Shown here: one piece after another, positions 22,989 through 30,917 of the stretch
Layout of the letters: each line of letters starts with the position of its first letter
Position numbering within the stretch: the stretch's first letter is position 1
Assembly: GCA_035644935.1 (NCBI GenBank)
Contig: DASQNO010000124.1
Location: forward strand, 1 to 31,803
Origin: CADCVW01 sp035644935
GTDB lineage: Bacteria > Pseudomonadota > Alphaproteobacteria > Sphingomonadales > Sphingomonadaceae
DNA length: 31,803 nt
Direction of reading: 5' to 3'
Made by a program: the position numbers and the translations under genes
Notes under the pieces: model-generated
What the model saw: the letters and a program-made list of their open reading frames with translations, nothing else
What the model was told of the DNA's origin: nothing
Databases searched by the model: none

Positions 22989-23840
22989 TCACGCCTTGGC
23001 ATGGCCCATGGCCTCGCCAAGACGTACCGGCCGTTCCGGCGCCCAGTCCTGGTTAAAGGCGATCGTGTCCTTCTTGAACAACATGACGATCGTCGAGCCG
23101 AGAAGGAACCGGCCCATTTCCTCGCCTTTGCTCAATAGGACGGCTTGGTCTTCATAGGTCCACTCGGACACCATGTTGGTGCGCTTGGGATTGACTACGC
23201 CGTGCCACACCGTCGCCATGCTGCCGACGATGGTGGCGCCGACGAGCACCATCACGAACGGGCCATGCTCGGGCGATGCGAACACGCACACCACACGCTC
23301 GTTGCGCGCAAACAGGTTCGGCACGCCGCGCGCGGTGGCCGGATTGACGGAGAACAAAGCGCCCGGCACGTAGATCATGCGCGTGAGCCTCCCGTTGCAG
23401 GGCATGTGCAGGCGGTGGTAATCCCGGGGCGACAGGTACAGGTTGGCAAAGCTGCCGTGGCGGAACTCGGCGGCCAGGGCGGTGTCGCCGCCGACCAACT
23501 CGGTGGTCGTGAAACGGTGGCCCTTGGCCTGCAGGATGTGGTGGTCGTCGATGGTGCCGAACTGGCTGATCGCGCCGTCCACCGGGCAGACGAAATCGGC
23601 AGGCGCCAGCGGGCGCACGCCGGCTTTTAGAGGACGCGTGAAGAAGTCGTTGAAACTCTTGTAGCTGGCGATGTCCGCGTCCTCGGCCTCGTCCATGTCC
23701 ACACCGAACCTGCCCACGAACCAGCGGATCAGCCGGGTCGTCATCGCGCCACCCTGCGCACCGGCAACGCGCCCGGCGAACGTGGTCAGGCGCTGCTTGG
23801 GCAGAACATGTTGAAGCAGGACCTTCAGGCGGTCGGACAT
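22989..23840 (-). CDS. psd: Phosphatidylserine decarboxylase proenzyme (E. coli-type)
   Basis: A 283-residue phosphatidylserine decarboxylase, converting phosphatidylserine to phosphatidylethanolamine at the inner membrane. The match to the E. coli enzyme is clear along its length: LQHVLPKQRLTTFAG, SYKSFNDFFTRPLKAGVRPL, CPVDGAISQFG, LSPRDYHRLHMPCNG (Asp/His of the self-cleavage triad), PNLFARNERV, LVGATIVGS and EMGRFLLGSTIVMLF. Autocleavage before Ser249 in LGST yields the pyruvoyl group. This is the longer type I form, not the shorter form common in alphaproteobacteria, and no phosphatidylserine synthase gene (pssA) is beside it. The small acidic protein gene lies 48 nt upstream on the same strand. 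The 136-nt gap downstream (22853-22988) shows nothing recognisable. Confidence 0.96.
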   Translation of the reverse strand: MSDRLKVLLQHVLPKQRLTTFAGRVAGAQGGAMTTRLIRWFVGRFGVDMDEAEDADIASYKSFNDFFTRPLKAGVRPLAPADFVCPVDGAISQFGTIDDHHILQAKGHRFTTTELVGGDTALAAEFRHGSFANLYLSPRDYHRLHMPCNGRLTRMIYVPGALFSVNPATARGVPNLFARNERVVCVFASPEHGPFVMVLVGATIVGSMATVWHGVVNPKRTNMVSEWTYEDQAVLLSKGEEMGRFLLGSTIVMLFKKDTIAFNQDWAPERPVRLGEAMGHAKA

Positions 23841-23888
23841 CGTGAACCTGGGAAAATTTGGACCACGAGGTCTACCCCGCCTTCCGTG

Positions 23889-24035
23889 CTATGCAAAATC
23901 GCCCAGCCTTGCGAGTTCGTCCTCCGCCAGATCCGGGTGGGTCGTTGGAGCGTCCGTGGCCTCACCATCGTGATCAAACGGGTTGGACATATCGTCAGGG
24001 TCCGGTTGATTGCCGGGTTTGGGGTCGATCGTCAT
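23889..24035 (-). CDS. Small acidic protein, 48 residues
   Basis: A short reading frame with an excellent ribosome-binding site: AAGGAG lies 7 nt before the ATG at 24035. It encodes MTIDPKPGNQPDPD..., rich in Asp, Glu and Pro, ending LAEDELARLGDFA. No hydrophobic stretch or known motif is seen, and it is probably disordered. The strong start signal and non-random composition argue that it is translated. It lies between the outer-membrane factor and psd, all on the minus strand. Function unknown. The interval 24036-24158 holds a 9-bp direct repeat (GGGTCCGTC twice) and nothing else I can name. Confidence 0.55.
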   Translation of the reverse strand: MTIDPKPGNQPDPDDMSNPFDHDGEATDAPTTHPDLAEDELARLGDFA

Positions 24036-24158
24036 TTCGGTCTCCTTGCGCTGGCTACAACGCCCCGCCGCTTAGGATGGACGCGGGTCCGTCTTTGGGT
24101 CCGTCCGGGCTTTCTCCAAAGCTGCGCCTCAGTCAGCGGAGCTCGCGATTGCAACACG

Positions 24159-25595
24159 TCAGGACCAGCCGCCGCCCAGCGCACGAAAGGTCGCCACCGC
24201 GGCGCGGCTCGCCTCGCCCTGCGCCTGCGCGACCTCGTCTTGGGTGGCGAGCAGTTGGCGTTCGACGTCGAGGACTTCCACCAGGCTGGTGACCCCTGCG
24301 GTGTAGCCCGTCCCGACCGATGCCCGGGCGCGGCGGAGCGATGTTTCGGCTTCGGCGAGCGCGCGCGCCTGCGCCACGCGCCGGACGAGCGCGGACAGGC
24401 CGTTCTCGACATCTTCGAGCGCGCGCAGCACCGATTGACGGTAGGCGACGAGCGCCTCGCGTTCGGTGCCGCGCGCGGCGGCGACGGCGGCATCGATGCG
24501 CCCGAAGTCGAACAAGCGCCAGCGAAGCCCCAGCACGCCGGACGCCACAGCCGCGTCGCCTGAAAGCAGCCGGCCGGCGCCGAGCGCATCGAATCCAAGC
24601 AGCCCACTGAGCGACACCTTGGGATAATATTCGGCGACCGCCTCGCCGATCCGCGCGCTGGCGGCGGCGAGGCGGCGTTCGGCGGCAACAATGTCCGGAC
24701 GGCGGCGAAGCAGCTCCACCGGCCCTTGCGCGGTGGCGATGCCCGGTGCGGCGGGGATGTTACCGGGGCGTTGAAGCTCGGCGCGGTGAGTACCGGGTGC
24801 CGCGCCCATCAGCACGTCGAGCCGATTCATCTGGACGAGCAGCAGCGCTTCCAGAAGCGGCAGCGCGGCGCGGAACTGCTGGGCCTGGGCGTTGGTGCGG
24901 TCGGTTTCCTGGCGCGCGACGATGCCGGCGGCGAAGCGGAGATCGACGAGGCGGTCGAGGCGTTCGGCGTTGTTGACCTGCTGGCGGAGCACGTCGATGC
25001 GGCGTTGAAGCAGGCGGACCTGGAGATAGGCGTCGGCGACTTCGGCGACCACGGCGACGCGCGCGCCCGCGACTTCCGCCTGCGCGGCGCCGAGATCGGC
25101 CTGCGCGGCCTGTCGGCCGCGGCGCAGGCCGCCGAACAGGTCGAGTTCCCATGAAGCGGCGGTGCCGACGGCGTAGCTGCTGCTCGTGCGGTCGAAGCCG
25201 GGAGCGTTGCGGGCGATGCGGCCAATGCCGGATTCCAGCGATTGGCGGCTGACGGCGGCGCTGGCGTCGACGCCGACGGAGGGGAGGAGTTGCGCGCCGG
25301 CGAGGCGGGCGGCAGCGGCGGCGCGGTCGAGGCGGGCGGCGGCGGCGGCGAGGTCCAGGTTCTGCGCGGCGGCGCGTTCGACCAGCGCAGAGAGAAGGGG
25401 GTCGTTGAAGCCGCGCCACCAGGTGGCGAGATCGACGGGCGGCGCGGGGCGGGCGGCGGCTTCGGAGGCGGCGCGGTAGGGGCCGTCGGCCTGCAACGCG
25501 GTGGGAGCGGGGCGGGCGTAGTCGGGGCCTACGGCAGCGCAGGAGGTGAGGAGGAGGGCGGGCAAAATTGGCGAAGTTCGTGTGTAGAGAGCCAT
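24159..25595 (-). CDS. RND efflux outer-membrane factor (OprM/NodT-type lipoprotein)
   Basis: A 478-residue TolC-like outer-membrane channel of the NodT/OprM lipoprotein family. The signal peptide ends in LLLTSC with the lipidated Cys near residue 19. It is followed by VGPDYARPAP and WWRGFNDPLLSALVERAAAQN, hallmark segments of the family, two long Ala-rich alpha-helical halves, and RRRPDIVAAERRLAAASARIGEA and LRWRLFDFGRIDAAVAAARG. The length is usual. It would complete the tripartite pump with the adaptor and RND permease encoded divergently beyond the TetR gene. CGGAG a few bases upstream supports ATG 25595. The palindrome upstream suggests shared control with the TetR gene. Confidence 0.94.
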   Translation of the reverse strand: MALYTRTSPILPALLLTSCAAVGPDYARPAPTALQADGPYRAASEAAARPAPPVDLATWWRGFNDPLLSALVERAAAQNLDLAAAAARLDRAAAAARLAGAQLLPSVGVDASAAVSRQSLESGIGRIARNAPGFDRTSSSYAVGTAASWELDLFGGLRRGRQAAQADLGAAQAEVAGARVAVVAEVADAYLQVRLLQRRIDVLRQQVNNAERLDRLVDLRFAAGIVARQETDRTNAQAQQFRAALPLLEALLLVQMNRLDVLMGAAPGTHRAELQRPGNIPAAPGIATAQGPVELLRRRPDIVAAERRLAAASARIGEAVAEYYPKVSLSGLLGFDALGAGRLLSGDAAVASGVLGLRWRLFDFGRIDAAVAAARGTEREALVAYRQSVLRALEDVENGLSALVRRVAQARALAEAETSLRRARASVGTGYTAGVTSLVEVLDVERQLLATQDEVAQAQGEASRAAVATFRALGGGWS

Positions 25596-25633
25596 GGCGC
25601 ACTCCGTCGTAACGAATGATAGAAAACGTCACT

Positions 25634-25646
25634 TGTGAATATCACA
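25634..25646. promoter_or_regulatory. Palindromic operator candidate (TetR)
   Basis: TGTGA-ATA-TCACA is a perfect 13-bp palindrome in the divergent region between the outer-membrane factor and tetR genes. It overlaps the -10-like box of the minus-strand promoter candidate, so a bound TetR dimer would block that promoter. The longest tetR reading frame begins inside the palindrome (GTG 25635), which argues that the real tetR start lies downstream. Confidence 0.55.
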
Positions 25647-25664
25647 GCATTTGGTATGTGCCAA
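25636..25664 (-). promoter_or_regulatory. Promoter candidate for the outer-membrane factor gene
   Basis: On the minus strand TTGGCA (25664-25659) and TATTCA (25641-25636) are spaced by exactly 17 bp, about 40 nt before the ATG at 25595. The -10-like box overlaps the TGTGA-ATA-TCACA palindrome. Sequence support only. Confidence 0.4.
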
Positions 25665-25667
25665 GCG

Positions 25668-26285
25668 ATGGATGCGAGCGAGACCGAGCTGCCCGGCCAG
25701 CGGGGACCGCAGGGGCATGAGATGCGCGAGAAGATCGTGCGCGCGGCCGAAGAACGGTTCGCGCATTACGGGTACGACAAGACCACGATCGCCGACATCG
25801 CGGGCGACCTGAAGATCTCCACCGCGTATGTTTACAAGTTCTTCGAAAGCAAGCTGGCGATCAACGAGGCGGTCGCGGTGGATGTTCTGACGCGCGTCGG
25901 CGCGTCGCTGCATAGCGCGGCGCAGGAAGGCACGGCGACCGAACGGCTACGCGCGGTGTACCGGACGCTGTTGGAGGAAAGCCTCAGGATGTTCTTCGAC
26001 GACCGCAAGATGCACGAGATGGTCGTGGTCGCGATCGAGAATGAATGGTGTTCGGTCGCCCGGCACAAGGAGCGGATCGTCGAGGTGGTGCGCCAGGTGA
26101 TCCGCGACGGCCGCGCCAGCGGCGAGTTCGAAACCGCGAGCGACGAGGCGCAAACGGTGGCGGCGGTGTTCGCCACCATGGTGCCGTTCGGCAACCCCCA
26201 TGTTTTGCAGCAGACGATCGACCGCGACCTGCGCCGCGATGCGGATTCGGTGGCCGAACTCGTCATACGGGGGCTTCGCGCATGA
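25668..26285 (+). CDS. TetR-family repressor of the RND efflux genes
   Basis: About 205 residues. The N-terminal HTH reads KIVRAAEERFAHYGYDKTTIADIAGDLKIS...YVYKFFESKLAI, typical of TetR. The C-terminal ligand-binding part is helical (LRAVYRTLLEESLRMFFDD, MVVVAIENEW) and includes FATMVPFGNPHVLQQTIDRD. The frame is open from GTG 25635, but that start lies in the likely operator, so ATG 25668 (or ATG 25656) is preferred; none has a good ribosome-binding site. The gene sits between the divergent outer-membrane factor and the adaptor-pump pair, so it probably represses all three in response to a pump substrate. Confidence 0.9.
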   Translation: MDASETELPGQRGPQGHEMREKIVRAAEERFAHYGYDKTTIADIAGDLKISTAYVYKFFESKLAINEAVAVDVLTRVGASLHSAAQEGTATERLRAVYRTLLEESLRMFFDDRKMHEMVVVAIENEWCSVARHKERIVEVVRQVIRDGRASGEFETASDEAQTVAAVFATMVPFGNPHVLQQTIDRDLRRDADSVAELVIRGLRA

Positions 26286-26361
26286 GCGGCCGCGCATTCG
26301 TTTGCCCGCAAGGTGACGTTCTACGCTGATCGTCATGCGTAAACTTTGGGAGGAGCAGACC

Positions 26362-27531
26362 ATGAAGTTTCGCGAAGTTTCAACTTTGCCGCTGCTGCTG
26401 GCGGTCGCGGCATGCGGGGAAGCGTGGAGCGGAGAGGTCGCGCCGCAGGCGCCGATCGTGCGCACCGTGCTGGTGTCGGTGGCGGCGCTGGACACGGATA
26501 GCTACACCGGCGTGGTGCGCGCGCGGGTCGAAAGCGACCTTGGGTTCCGCGTTCCCGGCAAGATCGTCGCGCGGAGCGTCGACGTGGGTCAGACGGTGCG
26601 CGCTGGGCAGGTGCTGGCGCGGCTGGACGCCACCGACTTCGCGCTGGGCGCCCAGACCGCGAGCGCGCAGGCGCAGGCGGCGGGCGACCAGGCGGAGGCG
26701 GCGAGCCGGCAGGTCGGCGCGGCGCAGGCGGCGGCGACGCGCGCGGCGGCCGACGAGCGTCGGTTGCGCGGGCTGGTGAGCGCGGGCGCGGTGTCGGCAC
26801 AGGCATACGACCAGGCGCGCGCGGCCGCCCAAGCGGCGGCGGCGGACCTCGCGGCGGCGCAGGCGCAGGCGCAGGCGTCCCGGTCGAGCGCGGCGGCGGC
26901 GCGCACGGGCGCGCGGCAGGCGGGCAATCAGGCGGGATACGGCGTGCTGCGGTCGGACGTCGACGGCGTGGTCGTGGAGGTGCTGGCGGAGCCCGGGCAG
27001 GTGGTGTCGCCGGGGCAGACGGTGATCCGGGTCGCGCGCGGCGGCGCGCGCGAGGCGGTGGTGGCGGTGCCGGAGGCGCGCCGCGCCCGCGTGGCGCGCA
27101 CGGCGACGGCGTCGCTGTACGGCGAGCCGGGGTCGGCGTTCCCGGCCTCCCTGCGCGAGCTGTCCGCATCGGCGGATCCCGTCACGCGGACGTTTCAGGC
27201 GCGCTACGTGCTCGGCGGCCGCGGGTCTGCGGCGCCGATCGGGTCCACCGTCACCATCCTCGCGGCGGGCGGCGCGGGCGGCGGCGGTGCGGCGGTGCCG
27301 GTGGGCGCGATCGTCGAGCGTGGCGGCGGGCCGGGCGTGTGGGTGGTCGATCCCCGCACGCTGCGCATCGCGTTCCGCCCGGTGACGATCGCCGCACTGG
27401 GCGAGGAGGAGGTGCGGCTGGCCGGCGGCCTGGCGCAGGGCGAGCGGATCGTGGCGCTGGGCGCGCATCTGCTTAAAGCCGGCCAGGCGGTCAGGCTGGC
27501 GAGCGGTACGGGCACGGGGGCGGCGCGATGA
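26362..27531 (+). CDS. RND efflux periplasmic adaptor (HlyD-family MFP)
   Basis: A 389-residue membrane-fusion protein. ATG 26362 is preferred to the in-frame ATG 26335 because GGAGGAG (26349-26355) lies 6 nt before it. A lipoprotein signal, FREVSTLPLLLAVAAC, anchors it to the inner membrane. The lipoyl half FRVPGKIVARSVDVGQTVRAG is followed by an Ala/Gln-rich helical hairpin (about 90-190), the second lipoyl half GYGVLRSDVDGVVVEVLAEPGQVVSPG and beta-barrel and proximal domains to the end. It links the RND pump to the outer-membrane factor. The stop overlaps the pump start by ATGA, so translation is coupled. The substrate is unknown. Confidence 0.95.
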   Translation: MKFREVSTLPLLLAVAACGEAWSGEVAPQAPIVRTVLVSVAALDTDSYTGVVRARVESDLGFRVPGKIVARSVDVGQTVRAGQVLARLDATDFALGAQTASAQAQAAGDQAEAASRQVGAAQAAATRAAADERRLRGLVSAGAVSAQAYDQARAAAQAAAADLAAAQAQAQASRSSAAAARTGARQAGNQAGYGVLRSDVDGVVVEVLAEPGQVVSPGQTVIRVARGGAREAVVAVPEARRARVARTATASLYGEPGSAFPASLRELSASADPVTRTFQARYVLGGRGSAAPIGSTVTILAAGGAGGGGAAVPVGAIVERGGGPGVWVVDPRTLRIAFRPVTIAALGEEEVRLAGGLAQGERIVALGAHLLKAGQAVRLASGTGTGAAR

Positions 27532-30500
27532 ACATCCCCAACCTGTCCGCCTTCGCGGTGCGCGAGCGCGCGATCACGCTTTTCCTGATCCTGGCGGTGG
27601 CGCTGGCCGGGCTGTTCGCGTTCAACAGGCTGGGCCGCGCGGAGGATCCAAGCTTCATCGTCAAGGCGATGACGGTGATCGCCGTTTGGCCCGGCGCCAC
27701 CGCGGAGGAGATGGAAACGCAGGTCGCCGACCGGCTGGAGAAGCGATTGCAGGAACTGCGGTCGTTCGAGCGCGTGGAGACCGCGTCCAGACCCGGATTC
27801 GTCGCGATGACGCTGGTGCTGCAGGACGACCTGGCGCCGGCGGACGTGCCGGGCGAGTTCTACCAGGCGCGCAAGAAAGTGAGCGACGAGGCGCCCAACC
27901 TGCCGCGCGGGGTGATCGGCCCGATCGTCAACGACGAGTATAACGACGTGTTCTTCGCGCTCTATGCGTTGGAGGCGCCGGGCATGCCGCACCGGCAGCT
28001 GGCGGGCGAGGCCGAGACGCTGCGCCAACGCTTCCTGGGCCTGCCGGGGGTCAAGAAGGTCAACATCCTGGGCGAGCAGCCGTCCAAGATCTTCGTCGAG
28101 TTCTCCTACGAGCGGTTGGCGACGCTGGGCGTCACCGCGCCGCAGATATTCGACGCGCTGGCGCGCGCCAACGCGCTGACGCCCGCCGGATCGGTCGAGA
28201 CCGACGGCCCGCGCGTCTATGTGCGCGTCGACGGCGCGTTCGATACCACCGAGGCGATCGCGTCGGTGCCGGTGGCCGGCGGCGGGCGGACGCTGCGGCT
28301 GGGCGACATCGCCGAGGTCAAGCGCGGGTACGAGGACCCGCAAAGCTACGTGATCCGCCACAACAGCAAGCCGGCGATCATGCTGGGGGTGGTCAAGGCG
28401 GACCGGTTCAACGGCCTGACGCTGGGCGCGACGCTGGACCGGGAGGAAGAGCGGCTGCGCGCCGAGCTGCCGGTCGGGCTGACGCTGGAAAAGGTGATCG
28501 ACCAGGCGCGCAACATCGACGACGCGTACAGCGAGTTCATGTTGAAGTTCGCCGTCGCGCTGGCGGCGGTGATGCTGGTGAGCTTCGCGTCGCTGGGCTT
28601 CAGGGTGGGGCTGGTAGTTGCGGCCGCCGTGCCGCTGACGCTGGCGGCGGTGTTCGTGGTTATGCTGATGACCGGGCGCGAGTTCGACCGGATCACGTTG
28701 GGCGGGCTGATCCTGTCGCTGGGGCTGCTGGTCGACGATGCGATCATCGCCATCGAGATGATGGTGGTGAAGATGGAGGAAGGCATGGACCGCATCGCGG
28801 CCGCCGCCTTCGCCTGGGGCGCGACCGCGGCGCCGATGCTGTCGGGCACGCTGGTGACGATCATCGGGTTCATCCCCGTCGGCTTCGCCAAGTCGAGCGC
28901 CGGCGAATATGCGGGCAATATCTTCTGGATCACGGGCTTCGCGCTGATCGCGTCGTGGTTCGTGGCGGTGATCGCGACGCCGTATCTGGGGGTGAAATTG
29001 CTGCCGGAGATCCCCGCCAAGCCGGGCGGGCACGAAGCCGTGTACGACACCCCGCGCTACCGCCAGCTGCGCGGCACGCTGGCCTGGGTGGTCGACCACA
29101 AGCGCCGCATGGTGGCGGGGCTGCTGGGGCTGTTCGTGCTGAGCGCGCTGGGCATGGCGCTGGTGGAGAAGCAGTTCTTCCCAAGCTCCGACCGGCCCGA
29201 GCTCCTCCTGGAAGTGTACATGCCCAAGGGTTCGGCGTTCGGCGCGACCGAGCGGGTGGTCGAGCGGCTGGAACGCGCGGTCGCCGCCGTGCCCGAAACG
29301 CGATCAGTCTCGTCCTATGTCGGCGGTGGGGCGCCACGCTTCTTCCTGGCACTCAATCCAGAGCTGCCCGACCCGGCGTTCGCCAAGATCGTCGTAATGA
29401 CGGACGATGCGCCCGCACGGCGGCGACTCGCAGAGCGGATGGAGTGGGTCGTCGCGAGTGGCGCATTTTCCGAAGCGCGTGTGCGCGTGACCTGGCTCGT
29501 CTTCGGGCCGCCCGTGCCGTTCCCCGTCAACTTCCGCGTCGTCGGCCCAGAGCGCAACACGCTGCGGCAGATCGCCGACCGGGTGCGCGCCGTCATGGAA
29601 GCCGAGCCGATGGTGCAGGGCGTCGACCTGGACGGAGGCGAGCGCGCGCCGGCGGTGCGGCTGGCGTTCGATGCCGACCGGCTGCGCCTGCTTGGGCTGA
29701 CGCGGCAGGACGCGGCAACGCAGACGCAGACCCTCTTGTCGGGCGCGACCGTGACGCAGGTGCGCGAAGGCATCCGCACGGTGGACGTGGTCGCGCGGGC
29801 GACGGGCCCGCAGCGGCGCGCGTTGTCCGACCTGGACAGCATCACTCTGACCACCGCGGACGGGCGGTCCGTGCCGCTAGCGCAGGTCGCGCGGCTGGTG
29901 CCAACGTTCGAGGAGCCGTATCTGCGCCGCCGCAGCCGCGAGCCGTACCTGACCGTGCGCGCGGACGTTGCGCCCGGTATCCAGGCGCCGGACGCGACGG
30001 CGGCGATCCTGCCCAAACTGGAGGCGATCAAGGCCGCGCTGCCGCCCGGGTACCGAATCGACACCGGCGGATCGGTGGAGGAGTCGGAAAAGGCGAATGG
30101 CGCGCTGGCGGCGGTGTTTCCGGTGATGATCCTGCTGATGCTGGCCGTAATCATGGCGCAGGTGCGCTCGTTCAAGCTGATGGCGCTGGTGTTCCTGACG
30201 GCGCCGCTGGGGCTGATCGGCGCGGTGCCGACGCTGCTGCTGTTCAGCCAGCCGTTCGGGTTCAACGCGATCCTGGGGCTGATCGGGCTCGGCGGCATCC
30301 TGATGCGCAACACGCTGATCCTGGTGGAACAGATCAAGACGGAACTGGCCGGCGGGCTCGATCCCTATCACGCGATTATCGAGGCGACGGTCAGGCGATC
30401 GCGCCCGGTGCTGCTGACCGCGCTGGCCGCCGTGCTGGCGTTCGCGCCGCTGACGCTGTCGTCCTTCTGGGGGCCGCTGGCGTTCGTGCTGATCGGCGGC

Positions 30501-30647
30501 ACGGCCGTGGGAACGGTGCTGACGCTACTGGTGCTGCCGGCGCTGTACGCGCTCTGGTTCGGGGTCGCCGATCCGGCCGGGCCGGCGCCGGCGAGAAAGG
30601 CGTTTGCGTTTCCGCGCTTCGGTCGCGCCCGGCAACGCCTGGCCTGA
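27528..30647 (+). CDS. RND efflux permease (AcrB/MexB superfamily, HAE1-like)
   Basis: A 1039-residue proton-driven inner-membrane pump. Topology is that of the RND superfamily: one membrane helix at 13-33 (ERAITLFLILAVALAGLFAF), a large periplasmic loop, helices about 335-500, a second helix and periplasmic loop, and a last helical block from about 865. The proton-relay Asp pair is present in LSLGLLVDDAIIAIE (Asp403-Asp404). Family marks are WPGATAEEMETQV, GLIGLGGILMRNTLILVEQIK and a final RSRPVLLTALAAVLAF. The full length agrees with the family. Sequence alone does not separate drug from metal export, but it lacks the CusA Met clusters, so organic compounds are more likely. It starts within the adaptor stop. 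Confidence 0.96.
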   Translation: MNIPNLSAFAVRERAITLFLILAVALAGLFAFNRLGRAEDPSFIVKAMTVIAVWPGATAEEMETQVADRLEKRLQELRSFERVETASRPGFVAMTLVLQDDLAPADVPGEFYQARKKVSDEAPNLPRGVIGPIVNDEYNDVFFALYALEAPGMPHRQLAGEAETLRQRFLGLPGVKKVNILGEQPSKIFVEFSYERLATLGVTAPQIFDALARANALTPAGSVETDGPRVYVRVDGAFDTTEAIASVPVAGGGRTLRLGDIAEVKRGYEDPQSYVIRHNSKPAIMLGVVKADRFNGLTLGATLDREEERLRAELPVGLTLEKVIDQARNIDDAYSEFMLKFAVALAAVMLVSFASLGFRVGLVVAAAVPLTLAAVFVVMLMTGREFDRITLGGLILSLGLLVDDAIIAIEMMVVKMEEGMDRIAAAAFAWGATAAPMLSGTLVTIIGFIPVGFAKSSAGEYAGNIFWITGFALIASWFVAVIATPYLGVKLLPEIPAKPGGHEAVYDTPRYRQLRGTLAWVVDHKRRMVAGLLGLFVLSALGMALVEKQFFPSSDRPELLLEVYMPKGSAFGATERVVERLERAVAAVPETRSVSSYVGGGAPRFFLALNPELPDPAFAKIVVMTDDAPARRRLAERMEWVVASGAFSEARVRVTWLVFGPPVPFPVNFRVVGPERNTLRQIADRVRAVMEAEPMVQGVDLDGGERAPAVRLAFDADRLRLLGLTRQDAATQTQTLLSGATVTQVREGIRTVDVVARATGPQRRALSDLDSITLTTADGRSVPLAQVARLVPTFEEPYLRRRSREPYLTVRADVAPGIQAPDATAAILPKLEAIKAALPPGYRIDTGGSVEESEKANGALAAVFPVMILLMLAVIMAQVRSFKLMALVFLTAPLGLIGAVPTLLLFSQPFGFNAILGLIGLGGILMRNTLILVEQIKTELAGGLDPYHAIIEATVRRSRPVLLTALAAVLAFAPLTLSSFWGPLAFVLIGGTAVGTVLTLLVLPALYALWFGVADPAGPAPARKAFAFPRFGRARQRLA

Positions 30648-30779
30648 TGCGGCGCTAGCGTCGGAGCATTCCGAGCACGCGATAGCTGGTGCGACCATGC
30701 GGCTCCAGGAGATCGTTCCCGACGTGATCGTTTGAAACGAAGGTGCTGAAGCGACGGCCTACGCAGGCGGTGCGGACGT

Positions 30780-30856
30780 TGGTCGGGGAAAGAGGATTCG
30801 AACCTCCGGCCCCTGCCTCCCGAAGGCAGTGCTCTACCGGGCTGAGCTATTCCCCG
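30780..30856 (-). tRNA. tRNA-Pro (CGG)
   Basis: A complete 77-nt cloverleaf: acceptor CGGGGAA/TTCCCCG, D-arm GCTC...GAGC, anticodon stem CTGCC/GGCAG with loop TTCGGGA (anticodon CGG at 30820-30822, read on the minus strand), T-arm GGAGG-TTCGAAT-CCTCT, discriminator A and an encoded CCA (30780-30782). The initial C1 with the CGGGG start is characteristic of bacterial tRNA-Pro. The 132-nt gap between it and the RND stop holds only a small TCGTTTGAAACGA palindrome (about 30729-30741). Confidence 0.97.
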
Positions 30857-30917
30857 ACCGTCCGGATCAACCCGGCTCCTGGAACGTCGGGGGCTGTAGC
30901 CGGACGGGCGCGCGGGT

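Noticed and set aside
23808..24563. A 251-codon plus-strand frame opposite the outer-membrane factor gene
   Set aside because: It is antisense to the well-matched channel protein and to the small acidic protein, with no family resemblance.
24159..25595. The TolC-like gene as the outer-membrane part of a type I system for the RTX protease
   Set aside because: It is of the NodT/OprM lipoprotein type and its regulatory and gene context ties it to the RND pump; no type I ABC transporter is in the window.
27204..29099. A 631-codon minus-strand frame across the adaptor and pump genes
   Set aside because: It is antisense to unmistakable RND-system genes, rich in Arg/His/Gln as expected for a GC-rich shadow, with no recognisable domain.
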